A stretch of 64,000 nucleotides of DNA from Paenibacillus sp. Root444D2 (GCF_001426375.1 NZ_LMEO01000006.1:26538-90537), one strand, 5' to 3'; positions 25,941-36,003 are shown, numbered from the stretch's first letter. Numbers and translations: made by a program. Notes: generated by a model from the letters alone, not told the origin.

Positions 25941-27422
25941 ATGCGCAAAGTCATCATAGTGAGTTGGATAGTGCTGCTAATGCTGCTATCTCTTCCTTTA
26001 ACAGTAGCTGCTAAGGCAGAAGATGATCTGGCCAAAGCTGATGAAGGTATCGTTCACGCCATTCAAGCTGCAGAAAGCGGAAAGTTGGAGGATGCCTCCA
26101 AGATGTTCGAAACATTTCAACTAAATTGGTTGTCCTATGAAAGTGGTATTAAAGAGCGTTCATTGGCAGCCTATCAGAAGATTGAGCAAGCGATGGGTGA
26201 AGTATCCTTCCAAACGCTCAAGCAGCCAATTGATTCGCAGAAATTGGTTGCAGGATTGAATAATCTTCACAATTTGAACAAGAGTTTTATAGATGGCAAC
26301 ATGGATGCTTTCGGTAAAGTGGTTCAGGGCAGTGGTGATATTACTGTGAGTTCATTAGTTGAGTTGCTGGAGAAAGCGGCGGATCAAATGAAGCAGAATG
26401 ATATCCAAGGTGCTTCCGCAAGTATCCAAAAGCTTCGAAATTCCTGGTTGCAAATCGAAGGTATTGTGCTTACACAATCCTCATCCGTCTATACATCGAT
26501 GGAACGAGACATGGTTACTGCTTACGCACAGCTGACCGCTGTTCCTGCTCAGTCAAGTGAGGCTTCCGCTACAATTGCGCGAATGCACGCTGAACTGCAG
26601 CCTTTAGCGGCCAAAACAAGCTACTCCATGCTGGATGCAACAACTATTTTGCTCAGAGAAGGGTTGGAAGCTTTGTTAGTGGTTATTGCTTTACTAGGTT
26701 TCCTTAATAAATCGGGTCATGGTGATAAGAAACAATGGATTTGGTATGGCGTACTCGGAGGCTTGCTCGTCAGTATGGCGCTTGGTGTTGTCGTTCAACA
26801 GTTGTTTTCTACAAGTGCATTTGGGAACAACAATTTCTTAATTGCTGGATGTACGGGGATTTTCGCCGCTGTCATGCTGCTATATATGAGCTACTGGCTG
26901 CACAGCAAATCGAGTGTCTCTAATTGGCAAAAGTACATACGGGATCAGAGTGTAAAAGCATTGGCAACCGGAAGTCTAGTTTCTCTCAGTTTGCTAGCTT
27001 TTCTAGCTGTTTTCCGTGAAGGCACAGAAACCGTCCTCTTCATGATCGGTATGGCGTCTTCGATTTCCTTAAGCTCTCTTGTAGGAGGCATTGGGATTGG
27101 TGTTGTCATCCTACTTATTGTAGCCTTCTTAATTCTAAAAATTGGCCTGCGTATTCCAATGCGTCCATTCTTTCTAGTTTCAAGCTTCTTTGTATTTTAT
27201 CTTTGCTTTAAATTTGCGGGGATGGGTGTGCACGGGCTTCAATTGGCAGGTTATTTGCCTGCGACGACAGCTTCCTGGCTGCCAAGTTGGGACTTTATCG
27301 CGCTGTATCCAACGTTAGAAAGTGCTATACCGCAATTTGTTCTCCTGTTATCCGCGTTGTTCGCGGTCATTTGGGACCGTCGTAAAACGATCCAAATGCG
27401 AAATATGGCATTATCCAAATAA
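25941..27422 (+). CDS. efeU: Iron permease EfeU, FTR1 family
   Basis: 493 aa. Signal peptide (about 1-24), an extracytoplasmic helical region (about 25-225), then an FTR1-type permease of about seven membrane helices. The iron-binding REGLE (in LLREGLEALLVV, about residue 238) and REGTE (in FREGTETVLF, about 358) motifs are both present. The extracytoplasmic region contains two helical repeats, one around NWLSYESGIKERSL and one around SWLQIEGIVLTQSS, resembling the N-terminus of the downstream EfeO. First gene of an efeUOB operon under a Fur box. Confidence 0.93.
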   Translation: MRKVIIVSWIVLLMLLSLPLTVAAKAEDDLAKADEGIVHAIQAAESGKLEDASKMFETFQLNWLSYESGIKERSLAAYQKIEQAMGEVSFQTLKQPIDSQKLVAGLNNLHNLNKSFIDGNMDAFGKVVQGSGDITVSSLVELLEKAADQMKQNDIQGASASIQKLRNSWLQIEGIVLTQSSSVYTSMERDMVTAYAQLTAVPAQSSEASATIARMHAELQPLAAKTSYSMLDATTILLREGLEALLVVIALLGFLNKSGHGDKKQWIWYGVLGGLLVSMALGVVVQQLFSTSAFGNNNFLIAGCTGIFAAVMLLYMSYWLHSKSSVSNWQKYIRDQSVKALATGSLVSLSLLAFLAVFREGTETVLFMIGMASSISLSSLVGGIGIGVVILLIVAFLILKIGLRIPMRPFFLVSSFFVFYLCFKFAGMGVHGLQLAGYLPATTASWLPSWDFIALYPTLESAIPQFVLLLSALFAVIWDRRKTIQMRNMALSK

Positions 27423-27454
27423 TATTATTAGAGAAAAGCGGAGGGAACCATCCC

Positions 27455-28630
27455 ATGAAGAAACGTCAAAACCTTATAATTCTAGCAGCTGCTACAACAC
27501 TTATTCTCGCAGGGTGCGGTAAAACAGAAACAACAGAAACAACAGAAGTGACCAAAGTACCAGTCAAAGAAGGCTCAGCAGCGCTTCTTACAAGTCTTGA
27601 TCAGTTGAAGGGTCAACTGGACTCAAGTAAGGTTAAAGATCCGAAGAAGCAATCCACCCTACTTGAGAATCAGTGGGCCAGCTTTGAAGATGAAGTAAAA
27701 CCGAAATTTCCAGAGTTGTATTTTAAAGTAGAGAAATTTCTGACGCCATTAGAAGCAGGATTGAAACAAGACAAGCTGGATTATGCAACATTAACTGCAC
27801 TCAATAATAATTTGAAAGCAGCAATTACGGAGCTCAGCACCTCACTCGCTGATAATAAAGGTGCGGTTAATAAAGATGTCATCACCGCATCCAAAGAGCT
27901 GCAAGAGGCTGCTAAAGCTTATAATAAATACGTTCAGGAACAAGGGAAACAATTAGTCGCTGGACTCGAACAGCTGGATGCTGCTGTGAAGAGCGGCGAT
28001 CTGAAAAAGGCACAAGATTCCTATGGACAATCGCGGATGCCCTATGAGAGAATTGAGCCTATTATTGAGACTTTTAGCGAGCTTGATGGTGTAATGGATG
28101 CTCGTGTGGATGATTTTAATAATGAAAAGGATCCTGAGTTTACAGGGTATCATCGTATAGAGTATTTGTTGTTTGTTAAAAAGAATGTGAAGGAAGCTGA
28201 AGCTTTCTCCTCACGTTTACTAGAAGACGGCAAGAAGATGCAGCAAGCAATCGCGGCAACTACCATAGAACCTTCTGATTTTATCGCGGGTGTCGGCGAA
28301 TTGATGGAAGAAGCACAAGCCACCAAAATAACAGGTGAGGAAGAACGCTGGAGTGGAGCTACTATACCTGTTATCCGAGCTAATGTGGAAGGTGCGCAAG
28401 CCATCTATGATCTTGTCAAAGGTGAGCTGAAGAAGAAAGACGCAGCGCTAGATGAGAAAATCAGCAAAAGCTTAACTACAGTAATCGAAACGATGAACTC
28501 ACTTTCACCTGTTGGTGTTACTTGGAACGATTTCAGCAAAATAGAACAGGCCAAACAAATCGATTTGAAAAATAAACTGGAAGCACTTGCAGAGCCATTA
28601 GTGAAAATGCCAGGAACGCTAAGTAAATAA
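27455..28630 (+). CDS. efeO: Iron uptake lipoprotein EfeO, imelysin/M75 domain
   Basis: 391 aa. Lipoprotein signal with lipobox LILAGCG (Cys 21). The region about 35-150 is helical (QWASFEDEVKPKFPELYFKV) and matches the helical repeats of EfeU; the classical cupredoxin domain of enterobacterial EfeO is absent. The imelysin/M75 domain follows with the GYHRIEYLLF (HxxE-type) motif thought to bind metal. It would deliver iron to EfeU. Start ATG 27455 follows GCGGAGGGAACC. Confidence 0.92.
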   Translation: MKKRQNLIILAAATTLILAGCGKTETTETTEVTKVPVKEGSAALLTSLDQLKGQLDSSKVKDPKKQSTLLENQWASFEDEVKPKFPELYFKVEKFLTPLEAGLKQDKLDYATLTALNNNLKAAITELSTSLADNKGAVNKDVITASKELQEAAKAYNKYVQEQGKQLVAGLEQLDAAVKSGDLKKAQDSYGQSRMPYERIEPIIETFSELDGVMDARVDDFNNEKDPEFTGYHRIEYLLFVKKNVKEAEAFSSRLLEDGKKMQQAIAATTIEPSDFIAGVGELMEEAQATKITGEEERWSGATIPVIRANVEGAQAIYDLVKGELKKKDAALDEKISKSLTTVIETMNSLSPVGVTWNDFSKIEQAKQIDLKNKLEALAEPLVKMPGTLSK

Positions 28631-28654
28631 GGGAATGGAAAGGAGAACAACGGT

Positions 28655-29932
28655 ATGGGTGATAAAATGAATCGCCGTGCTTTCTTAGGAATGACAGCGG
28701 CAGGTGCTGCAGGCGTTATCGTAGGGGATCTGCTTGGGAAAGCACAGAAAGTGATACCTACTGCTTCCAACAAGCAACTAGGTACTGCAACAGCAAGCGC
28801 AGCGAATGAAACCATCTCATTTTATGGTGCTCATCAGACCGGTGTTGTGACTCCGGCCCAGAACTTTGCGAATGTGGCGGCATTTGATGTAACCACGCAG
28901 GATGTGAAGGAGCTAAAGGAGCTTCTGCAGCAATGGACCGAAATGGCAGCGTCTCTCATGGAAGGCAAGCCTCTTGCGGCTGAGCCTAAGGAAGGGAAAT
29001 TTCCGCCATTGGATACAGGGGAGCAAATCGGCCTCGAGACGGGCAAATTAACGATTACCTTCGCTGTTGGTGCGTCTTTGTTCGAAAAAGATGGTGTCGA
29101 CCGCTTCGGACTTCGTTCTCGTAAACCATCTGGCCTAACAGAAATGCCTATTTTTCATAAAGACTCGCTGCAGGAACAATTGACTCATGGAGACATCATT
29201 ATTCAGGCTTGCGCGGATGATCCGATCATCTGTTTCCATGCGATTCGTAACTTAGCTAAAGCGGCACGCGGCGTTGCCCATTTGCGTTGGCAGCAAACCG
29301 GACAGTTAGGCGTGAAGTCTCAAGGGACAAAGAGAAACTTGTTCGGCTTCAAGGACGGTACGGCTAATCCAGACTTGCAAGATGAACAATTTATGAAAAA
29401 TAATGTTTGGGTCGAGGCGGGAGACAGCGCATCTTGGTTTGCTGGAGGCACTTACATGGTTGTTCGCCGTATTCATATGCGAATTGAGACCTGGGATCAA
29501 CAACCATTTTCGGATCAAGAAGAGATTATCGGGCGCCAGAAGGTTTCAGGAGCTCCAATGGATGGACAGAGTGAATTCGATAAGCCGAATTTCGCCGGGG
29601 ATGTGAAGGGGGAGGTTACTGCCCTTGATTCTCATATCCGTCTTTCAAATCCGCGTACGGGAGAGAGTTCAGAACGTGAGCGTATTTTGCGCCGCGGGTA
29701 TAATTTCATGGATAACCTCGATAACGTTGGACGAATCAATGCTGGTCTGTTATTCGTTTGTTTCAATCGGAACATCCAAACGCAGTTTGAATCCATTCAG
29801 AAAAGATTGACGAATCCGAAGCTTCCTGACAAAATGCTTTCCTATACGGACACAACAGGCGGCGGTTATTTCGCTGTGCTGCCAGGTGTTCCTTCTAAAG
29901 GTTCGTTTTTGGGACAAAGTTTATTTACTTAA
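28655..29932 (+). CDS. efeB: Dye-decolorising peroxidase EfeB, Tat-exported
   Basis: 425 aa heme peroxidase, third partner of the EfeUOB iron uptake system. Twin-arginine signal NRRAFLGMTAAGAAG at residues 5-19, DyP signature FGFKDGTANP (GxxDG) in the middle, and the proximal-histidine region HIRLSNPR. It would act outside the membrane, oxidising ferrous iron or handling heme. ATG 28655 has AAAGGAG nine bases upstream. Confidence 0.93.
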   Translation: MGDKMNRRAFLGMTAAGAAGVIVGDLLGKAQKVIPTASNKQLGTATASAANETISFYGAHQTGVVTPAQNFANVAAFDVTTQDVKELKELLQQWTEMAASLMEGKPLAAEPKEGKFPPLDTGEQIGLETGKLTITFAVGASLFEKDGVDRFGLRSRKPSGLTEMPIFHKDSLQEQLTHGDIIIQACADDPIICFHAIRNLAKAARGVAHLRWQQTGQLGVKSQGTKRNLFGFKDGTANPDLQDEQFMKNNVWVEAGDSASWFAGGTYMVVRRIHMRIETWDQQPFSDQEEIIGRQKVSGAPMDGQSEFDKPNFAGDVKGEVTALDSHIRLSNPRTGESSERERILRRGYNFMDNLDNVGRINAGLLFVCFNRNIQTQFESIQKRLTNPKLPDKMLSYTDTTGGGYFAVLPGVPSKGSFLGQSLFT

Positions 29933-29946
29933 AATAGGTGGAAAGC

Positions 29947-29979
29947 TACCGAGAGGCCTTTGGTCTTTCGGTATTTTTG
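29947..29979 (+). terminator. Intrinsic terminator of the efe operon
   Basis: TACCGAGAGGCC-TTT-GGTCTTTCGGTA followed by TTTTTG. Confidence 0.88.
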
Positions 29980-30122
29980 TGTCTGATGATGGGAACACCG
30001 TTATAATCGAATTATCCGCTCCTGTAAATTGACTTTCCCAAGCATTTCCTACACAATGATGAAGGAATAAGCCCACATGGGGGCTATTTCGATTGCCTGA
30101 ATGCAGCGTAAAGGAGACACTT

Positions 30123-31448
30123 ATGAAAACAACTTCACATATGGTTGAGAAAGAAATCGATGACCGCGCGGTGCTCGTTAGTCTAGTCACTCAGAAACAG
30201 AAGAAAAATGAATTATTAGCGGAATACTCATTGCAAGAGCTGGTTAAGTTAGCGGAAACAGCAGGTGTGCTTGTTTTGGAGACAATGACACAGAACAAAG
30301 AAACAAAGGATACCAAATGGTTTATTGGTAAAGGGAAAGTTGAAGAGCTAAAGTTACGTTTAGAGGAGCTTGGCGGGAATACAGCCATCTTTGATCAAGA
30401 GTTGTCGGGTGCACAAGTCCGTAACTTAGAGGCTGCCTTAGATGTGAAAATCATCGACCGGACGCAGCTGATTCTGGATATTTTTGCGCAGCGTGCCAAA
30501 ACACGTGAAGGTATTATTCAGGTTGAGTTGGCGCAGCTTAGTTATCTGCTGCCAAGGCTATCGGGACAAGGTAAGAACTTATCACGTCTGGGTGGCGGTA
30601 TCGGGACGAGAGGTCCCGGGGAATCGAAGCTGGAGACCGATCGCCGGCACATTCGCGGCCGTATTGACGAGCTGAAGGCACAGTTAGAAGAGGTTGTTCG
30701 TCATCGGACGTTGCATCGTGAACGCCGTAAGAAGACTGGGGTGTTTCAAGTTGCCCTTGTTGGTTACACGAATGCAGGAAAATCAACTTTACTGAAACAA
30801 TTGACTCAAGCGGACGTCTATATTGAGAATCAATTGTTTGCAACACTAGATCCGACTTCGCGGACAATGGAATTGCCAAGCGGCAAAGAGATCGTTTTAA
30901 CCGATACTGTTGGCTTCATTCAGAACCTGCCGCATGATCTTGTTGCATCGTTCCGTGCAACGCTGGAAGAGGCTAATGAGGCTGATTTGATCCTTCATGT
31001 TGTAGATAGTTCAACAGATATGAGAAATGAGCAAATGCGGGTTGTCGCTGAGGTCTTAGAAGAACTAGGCGCACATCAAAAAGAACAGCTAACCATTTTC
31101 AATAAAATTGATCTTTGTTCGCAAGAAGATAGGGAGATGCTTTCGACCGAAGGTGAATTTCTGAAAATTAGTGCTTACACCCCTGATGATCTTGAACGTC
31201 TGCGGATCGCTATTCAAGAGAAGCTGATGGGTGAGAGTAAAGAGTTTCGCATTCCGGCTGACAAGGGAGACATCATTTCCCTGATGTACCGAATTGGCGA
31301 CGTCCTGGAGACGGATGTGGACGGAGAAGATATGCTGTTCAAGGTCCGCGTGAATAAGGATGATTACGTCAAATTGGCTTATCAATTGGTCGCTTATGAT
31401 CAACATGCACAGCAAGAGGCTCAAGATAGTGAGGGAGAGATTTACTAA
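30123..31448 (+). CDS. hflX: GTPase HflX
   Basis: 441 aa. Ribosome-splitting GTPase. The N-terminal domain has GKGKVEEL, the middle LSRLGGGIGTRGPGESKLETDRR is the HflX hallmark, and the G domain shows GYTNAGKST (G1), DPTSRTM (G2/G3 area), TDTVGFIQNLP (G3) and NKIDL (G4). ATG 30123 follows AAAGGAGA; a start at 30093 lacks a site. Followed two bases later by the PLP-dependent lyase gene, as in Bacillus (ynbA-ynbB). Confidence 0.96.
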   Translation: MKTTSHMVEKEIDDRAVLVSLVTQKQKKNELLAEYSLQELVKLAETAGVLVLETMTQNKETKDTKWFIGKGKVEELKLRLEELGGNTAIFDQELSGAQVRNLEAALDVKIIDRTQLILDIFAQRAKTREGIIQVELAQLSYLLPRLSGQGKNLSRLGGGIGTRGPGESKLETDRRHIRGRIDELKAQLEEVVRHRTLHRERRKKTGVFQVALVGYTNAGKSTLLKQLTQADVYIENQLFATLDPTSRTMELPSGKEIVLTDTVGFIQNLPHDLVASFRATLEEANEADLILHVVDSSTDMRNEQMRVVAEVLEELGAHQKEQLTIFNKIDLCSQEDREMLSTEGEFLKISAYTPDDLERLRIAIQEKLMGESKEFRIPADKGDIISLMYRIGDVLETDVDGEDMLFKVRVNKDDYVKLAYQLVAYDQHAQQEAQDSEGEIY

Positions 31449-31450
31449 TT

Positions 31451-32701
31451 ATGCAATTCGGGGATAAAGTTATTTCATTAATGGAGAGCGCAGAACGCCA
31501 GGTAGAGAGCGCTTTTCGCCAGATTGAGAAAACGATTGATCTTAATCAGTGGAAAGTGATTAGCGCTTTCCAAAAACATAAGGTAAGCGATTACCACTTT
31601 GCTTCTTCGACAGGCTATGGCTACAATGATCGCGGCAGAGAGGTGCTCGATCTTGTCTATGCGGATGCGATGGGAGCAGAAGCAGCACTCGTACGCCCGC
31701 ACTTTGTCTCAGGTACACATACGATAGGTACAGCTTTGTTCGGTGTTCTGCGGCCAGGGGAACATCTACTTTACATAACGGGTAAGCCTTATGATACGTT
31801 GCATAAGGTCATTGGCAAGCCTGGCGACGGTATGGGGTCGCTGCAGGACTTTGGCATCGCGTACAGCGAGGTTGCGCTGACTGGGGAAGGCGCGCCGGAC
31901 TGGTCGGCCATAGCGGCTGCCATACAGCCGAATACGAAGGTGATCGGCATACAGCGCTCGCGAGGCTACTCGTGGCGGCCTTCGTTCACGGTGGAGCAAA
32001 TCGGAGAAATGGTCCGATTCGTCAAAGAAGTGAACCCGGCCCTGATCGTCTTCGTCGATAATTGCTACGGCGAGTTCACCGAGCTGCAGGAGCCGACGCA
32101 GGTTGGCGTCGATCTCATGGCCGGCTCGCTCATCAAGAACCCCGGCGGCGGTATCGCCCCATCCGGGGGCTACATTGCCGGGCGGCGCGACCTTGTGGAG
32201 CTCGCCGCCTACAGACTGACCGCCCCCGGTATTGGGGGCGAGGTCGGTGCCATGCTCGGCGCCACGCGAGCGATGTTTCAAGGGCTTTTCCTTGCCCCTC
32301 ACTTGGTGGGGCAAGCTGTCAAGGGCTCGGTCTTCGCCGCCGCGGTGTTCGAAGAGCTGGGCTTCGAGAGCCATCCGCGCTGGCAGACGCCGCGCACGGA
32401 CTTGATCCAAGCGATCCGCTTCACGTCGGCGGATCACTTGATCACGTTCGTGCAGGGCATCCAGAAGGCGGCTGCCGTGGATTCGCACGTTGTGCCGGAG
32501 CCGTGGGATATGCCCGGCTATGAGCATCCCGTCATTATGGCGGCCGGGACGTTCATTCAAGGCGGCAGTCTGGAGCTGTCCGCAGATGCGCCGATTCGTG
32601 AGCCCTATATCGCCTATTTGCAGGGCGGGCTTACCTACTCACACTGTAAGTTAGGGGTACTTACAGCAATCCAACATATGGAAGACAAGGGATTGTTGTG
32701 A
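31451..32701 (+). CDS. PLP-dependent lyase, YnbB/aluminium-resistance/methionine gamma-lyase-like
   Basis: 416 aa. Fold-type I PLP enzyme of the YnbB family, annotated elsewhere as aluminium-resistance or methionine gamma-lyase-family protein. PLP-binding lysine is in SLIKNPGGGIAPSGGY; FVDNCYGEF provides the ring-stacking Asp. Exact reaction unknown. Sits between hflX and glnR as in Bacillus. The stretch from about 31800 to 32560 is much GC-richer than its flanks. Confidence 0.88.
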   Translation: MQFGDKVISLMESAERQVESAFRQIEKTIDLNQWKVISAFQKHKVSDYHFASSTGYGYNDRGREVLDLVYADAMGAEAALVRPHFVSGTHTIGTALFGVLRPGEHLLYITGKPYDTLHKVIGKPGDGMGSLQDFGIAYSEVALTGEGAPDWSAIAAAIQPNTKVIGIQRSRGYSWRPSFTVEQIGEMVRFVKEVNPALIVFVDNCYGEFTELQEPTQVGVDLMAGSLIKNPGGGIAPSGGYIAGRRDLVELAAYRLTAPGIGGEVGAMLGATRAMFQGLFLAPHLVGQAVKGSVFAAAVFEELGFESHPRWQTPRTDLIQAIRFTSADHLITFVQGIQKAAAVDSHVVPEPWDMPGYEHPVIMAAGTFIQGGSLELSADAPIREPYIAYLQGGLTYSHCKLGVLTAIQHMEDKGLL

Positions 32702-32711
32702 AAAATAAGAC

Positions 32712-32761
32712 TGTGAACAAACCTGACACTCCTTGACACATTCTTGTTACAAAGGTACAAT
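32712..32761 (+). promoter_or_regulatory. glnRA promoter with GlnR operator
   Basis: TGTGA-ACAAACC-TGACA (32712-32728) matches the GlnR/TnrA box TGTNA-N7-TNACA exactly. It abuts the promoter TTGACA (32733-32738), 17-base spacer, TACAAT (32756-32761). The layout predicts repression of glnRA by GlnR when nitrogen is plentiful. Confidence 0.9.
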
Positions 32762-32796
32762 AAGATAGAGGTATTTACTGACCAGGAGTGATTAGC

Positions 32797-33207
32797 ATGA
32801 GTGATGAAATACGTAGAAATATGGCGTTATTCCCAATCGGGATCGTCATGAAGCTGACTGATTTAACCGCAAGACAAATTCGTTATTATGAGCAGCATGA
32901 ACTTATTATTCCAGCTAGAACGGCTGGTAATCAACGACTGTATTCGTTTAATGATGTAGAACGACTTCTTGAAATTAAAGATTTAATTGAAAAAGGTGTA
33001 AACATCGCTGGGATCAAGCAGGTTCTTATCCCTGTCGATAAAGATTCAGAAGATGCCACAATACTGAATGAGCACACAGAAGTTAAGCGTAAAGAATTAA
33101 CCGACTCCCAACTGCACAAAATGCTTAAGCAGCAGTTGATTGGCGGAGGTAAACGCCCTGATCAGGTTTCCCTGATTCAAGGTCAGCTTTCCCGATTTTA
33201 TAAATAG
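32797..33207 (+). CDS. glnR: Transcriptional repressor GlnR
   Basis: 136 aa MerR-family regulator of nitrogen metabolism. The winged-helix region IGIVMKLTDLTARQIRYYEQHELIIPARTAGNQRLYSFNDVERL is typical, and the C-terminal tail (about 115-136, KRPDQVSLIQGQLSRFYK) is the segment by which GlnR senses feedback-inhibited glutamine synthetase. ATG 32797 follows AGGAGTG. First gene of glnRA and probably autoregulated through the box at 32712. Confidence 0.96.
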   Translation: MSDEIRRNMALFPIGIVMKLTDLTARQIRYYEQHELIIPARTAGNQRLYSFNDVERLLEIKDLIEKGVNIAGIKQVLIPVDKDSEDATILNEHTEVKRKELTDSQLHKMLKQQLIGGGKRPDQVSLIQGQLSRFYK

Positions 33208-33247
33208 CATTTCTTAATCGCTCGTAAATTGAGAGGAGACTGCACAC

Positions 33248-34588
33248 GTGAGCTACAACAACAATTTTTCCAAAGAAGATATCTTACGCATTGCCAAAGA
33301 AGAAAATGTTCGGTTCATTCGTTTGCAATTTACGGACTTGATGGGAAGCATCAAGAACGTAGAAATTCCTTACAGCCAACTCGAAAAAGCACTCGACAAC
33401 AAGATGATGTTCGATGGTTCTTCCATTGAGGGTTATGTGCGTATTGAAGAGTCTGATATGTATTTGTATCCTGATTTGGATACATGGGTTATTTTCCCAT
33501 GGGTTACCGAAAGCAAAGTAGCACGTTTAATCTGCGATATTTATATGCCAGACGGCAGACCTTTCGCAGGAGATCCGCGTGCTATCTTGAAAAATGCATT
33601 GAAACAAGCTGAAGAAATGGGCTTTACGGCCATGAACGTAGGTCCTGAACCAGAATTCTTCTTGTTCAAAACGGATGAAAAAGGCAATCCAACAACGGAA
33701 CTAAATGACCAAGGCGGTTATTTCGATTTGGCTCCGATGGATTTGGGCGAAAACTGCCGCCGCGATATCGTGTTGACGCTTGAAGAGATGGGCTTTGAAA
33801 TTGAAGCATCCCACCACGAAGTGGCGCCAGGTCAACATGAAATCGACTTTAAATACGCAGATGCGATTAAAGCGGCTGACCAAATTCAAACCTTCAAGCT
33901 CGTCGTCAAAACCGTTGCTAGACAACATGGTTTGCATGCGACCTTTATGCCTAAACCTTTGTTCGGTATGAACGGATCTGGTATGCACTGTCACCAATCC
34001 TTATTCAAAGGTGATGTAAATGCCTTTTATGAAGAGAACGATAAATTAGGTTTAAGTAATGTAGCTAGACATTATATGGCGGGTGTTCTTCGTCATGCAC
34101 GTTCTTTTGCTGCGATTACGAACCCTACTGTTAACTCTTACAAACGTCTTGTACCTGGTTATGAAGCGCCTGTATATGTAGCATGGTCCGCAAGTAACCG
34201 TAGTCCAATGATCCGTATTCCAGCATCCCGCGGGTTAAGCACTCGCGTTGAAGTACGTAACCCGGATCCGGCTGCTAATCCTTACTTGGCTCTTGCTGTT
34301 ATGCTTGCTGCCGGACTGGATGGCATTAAGAATAAAATGCAGCTTCCTCCTCCTACTGATCGTAACATCTATGTGATGACTGAAGAGGAAAGAGAGAGCG
34401 ATGGTATTCCTACTTTACCATTGAACTTGAAACAAGCGTTGGACGAGCTGCTTCGCAATGATGTGATTTGCGATACACTTGGCGAACATGCTCTGGCTCA
34501 TTTCTATGAACTTAAAGAAATCGAGTGGGATATGTATAGAACACAGGTTCACCAATGGGAAAGAGATCAATATCTGTCCCTTTATTAA
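33248..34588 (+). CDS. glnA: Glutamine synthetase, type I
   Basis: 446 aa, the short GSI-alpha type of Bacillota, lacking the adenylylation-site insert. Makes glutamine from glutamate and ammonia. Visible: [17 protein letters not shown], the ATP-binding [19 protein letters not shown] and [10 protein letters not shown]. It also signals nitrogen status by binding GlnR. GTG 33248 follows GAGAGGAGACTGC, 40 bases after glnR. Confidence 0.98.
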   Translation: MSYNNNFSKEDILRIAKEENVRFIRLQFTDLMGSIKNVEIPYSQLEKALDNKMMFDGSSIEGYVRIEESDMYLYPDLDTWVIFPWVTESKVARLICDIYMPDGRPFAGDPRAILKNALKQAEEMGFTAMNVGPEPEFFLFKTDEKGNPTTELNDQGGYFDLAPMDLGENCRRDIVLTLEEMGFEIEASHHEVAPGQHEIDFKYADAIKAADQIQTFKLVVKTVARQHGLHATFMPKPLFGMNGSGMHCHQSLFKGDVNAFYEENDKLGLSNVARHYMAGVLRHARSFAAITNPTVNSYKRLVPGYEAPVYVAWSASNRSPMIRIPASRGLSTRVEVRNPDPAANPYLALAVMLAAGLDGIKNKMQLPPPTDRNIYVMTEEERESDGIPTLPLNLKQALDELLRNDVICDTLGEHALAHFYELKEIEWDMYRTQVHQWERDQYLSLY

Positions 34589-34627
34589 TCGCCTAGCAAG
34601 TTGATATTTTGCAACAATTAGATATGA

Positions 34628-34674
34628 AAAGCCCGTCAGCCTTCAGGAACGATTCTGAACTGATGGGCTTTTTC
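34628..34674 (+). terminator. Intrinsic terminator of glnRA
   Basis: AAAGCCCGTCAG (34628-34639) pairs with CTGATGGGCTTT (34660-34671), followed by TT; the loop has a further small stem. Confidence 0.82.
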
Positions 34675-34694
34675 ACGCGAAGGAGATCATAAGT

Positions 34695-35936
34695 ATGTTG
34701 GACAACTTTCAAATTAATTTGGAGAAGTACGCTGAGCTTGTTGTTAAGGTTGGGGTTAACCTCCATAAAGGCCAGGATCTGATGATAGAGTCGCCGATAG
34801 AATCCTTAGATTTAACTAGACTTATCGTGAAAAAAGCCTATGAGGCAGGGGCAAATTTTGTCCAAGTGCACTGGCAGGATGATGTGATAACTCGCAGCAG
34901 ATTTGAATATGCCAATGATGAAGCTTTTGATTATTATCCAGAGTGGTATACGAGTATGTTAGAACGCTTTGTAGAAAATGGTGGAGCTTTACTGAATATC
35001 AAAGTGCCGGATCCTGATTTGTACGCGGGTATTGATGCAAGCATGATTTCAAGAGCATCCAAATCCATGGCTACGGCTAGAGCAAAGTATCAGCACTATG
35101 TGAGAACAAGTAAGTTCAGTTGGTGCTTAATCAAAGCGCCTACAGTGGCGTGGGCATCCAAAGTGTACGCTGATTTGCCTGAAGAACAGCGGATCGATGC
35201 AATGTGGGAGGCAATCTTCCGGATAAATCGCGTTTATGAAGAGGATCCGGTTGCTGCTTGGCGAGTTCATATGGATCAATTGAAGCGCGTTCGCAGCGTT
35301 TTGAATGAGAAGCAGTACGAGGCGCTTCAATATCGAGCGGCAGGCACAGATTTGCGAGTCGAATTGCCGGAGGGTCACATTTGGCTTGGCGGTGATACGG
35401 AGAACGCAAGTGGAATACGATTCGTAGCGAATATGCCAACCGAGGAAGTTTTCACGATGCCTAAGCGAACAGGTGTTCATGGGACGGTGTCGAGCACCAA
35501 GCCATTAAATGTGAATGGGGCGCTTGTGGATCGGTTTTCGTTCAAGTTCGAGGACGGGAAAGTAGTGGATTATCAGGCAGAAGTCGGCTATGAGCATCTA
35601 ACAAGGTTGCTGGATATGGACGAGGGCGCACGCTACTTGGGAGAAGTTGCGCTCGTACCTTTTGATTCGCCTATCTCTAATCTTGACCGCATTTTCTACA
35701 ATACAGGCATCGATGAGAATGCATCCTGCCATCTGGCCTTAGGCAGCTGCTACCCGATAAATTTGCAAGATGGCGTATCTTTATCAAGTGAAGAGCTGAA
35801 AGCTCGCGGTGGGAACACCAGTTTGATTCATGTGGATTTCATGATCGGGACGGCTGATCTTGAGATCGATGGCGTCCTTGGTGATGGTACGGTTGAACCT
35901 ATTTTCCGTCGTGGAAATTGGGCGATTGCATTTTAG
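34695..35936 (+). CDS. Aminopeptidase, M29 family
   Basis: 413 aa metal-dependent aminopeptidase of the thermophilic M29 family (AmpS/AmpT/PepS type). Family landmarks: LGGDTENASGIRFVANMPTEEVFT with metal-ligand glutamates, TGVHGTVSSTKPL, and the C-terminal CHLALGSCYP followed by HVDFMIGTADLEIDG. Length is normal. Start ATG 34695 follows GAAGGAGATCATAAGT. Confidence 0.95.
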   Translation: MLDNFQINLEKYAELVVKVGVNLHKGQDLMIESPIESLDLTRLIVKKAYEAGANFVQVHWQDDVITRSRFEYANDEAFDYYPEWYTSMLERFVENGGALLNIKVPDPDLYAGIDASMISRASKSMATARAKYQHYVRTSKFSWCLIKAPTVAWASKVYADLPEEQRIDAMWEAIFRINRVYEEDPVAAWRVHMDQLKRVRSVLNEKQYEALQYRAAGTDLRVELPEGHIWLGGDTENASGIRFVANMPTEEVFTMPKRTGVHGTVSSTKPLNVNGALVDRFSFKFEDGKVVDYQAEVGYEHLTRLLDMDEGARYLGEVALVPFDSPISNLDRIFYNTGIDENASCHLALGSCYPINLQDGVSLSSEELKARGGNTSLIHVDFMIGTADLEIDGVLGDGTVEPIFRRGNWAIAF

Positions 35937-36003
35937 TTGTATTTATTTGGTTTGTTAGCTTAATTCCAAAGGTGTGAGTACTTCTGGGTTTATCAAGGGG
36001 TTA

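Noticed and set aside
31766..32560. 264-codon minus-strand open frame inside the YnbB-like gene
   Set aside because: Antisense shadow in a GC-rich block; the plus-strand PLP enzyme has clear motifs across the same interval.
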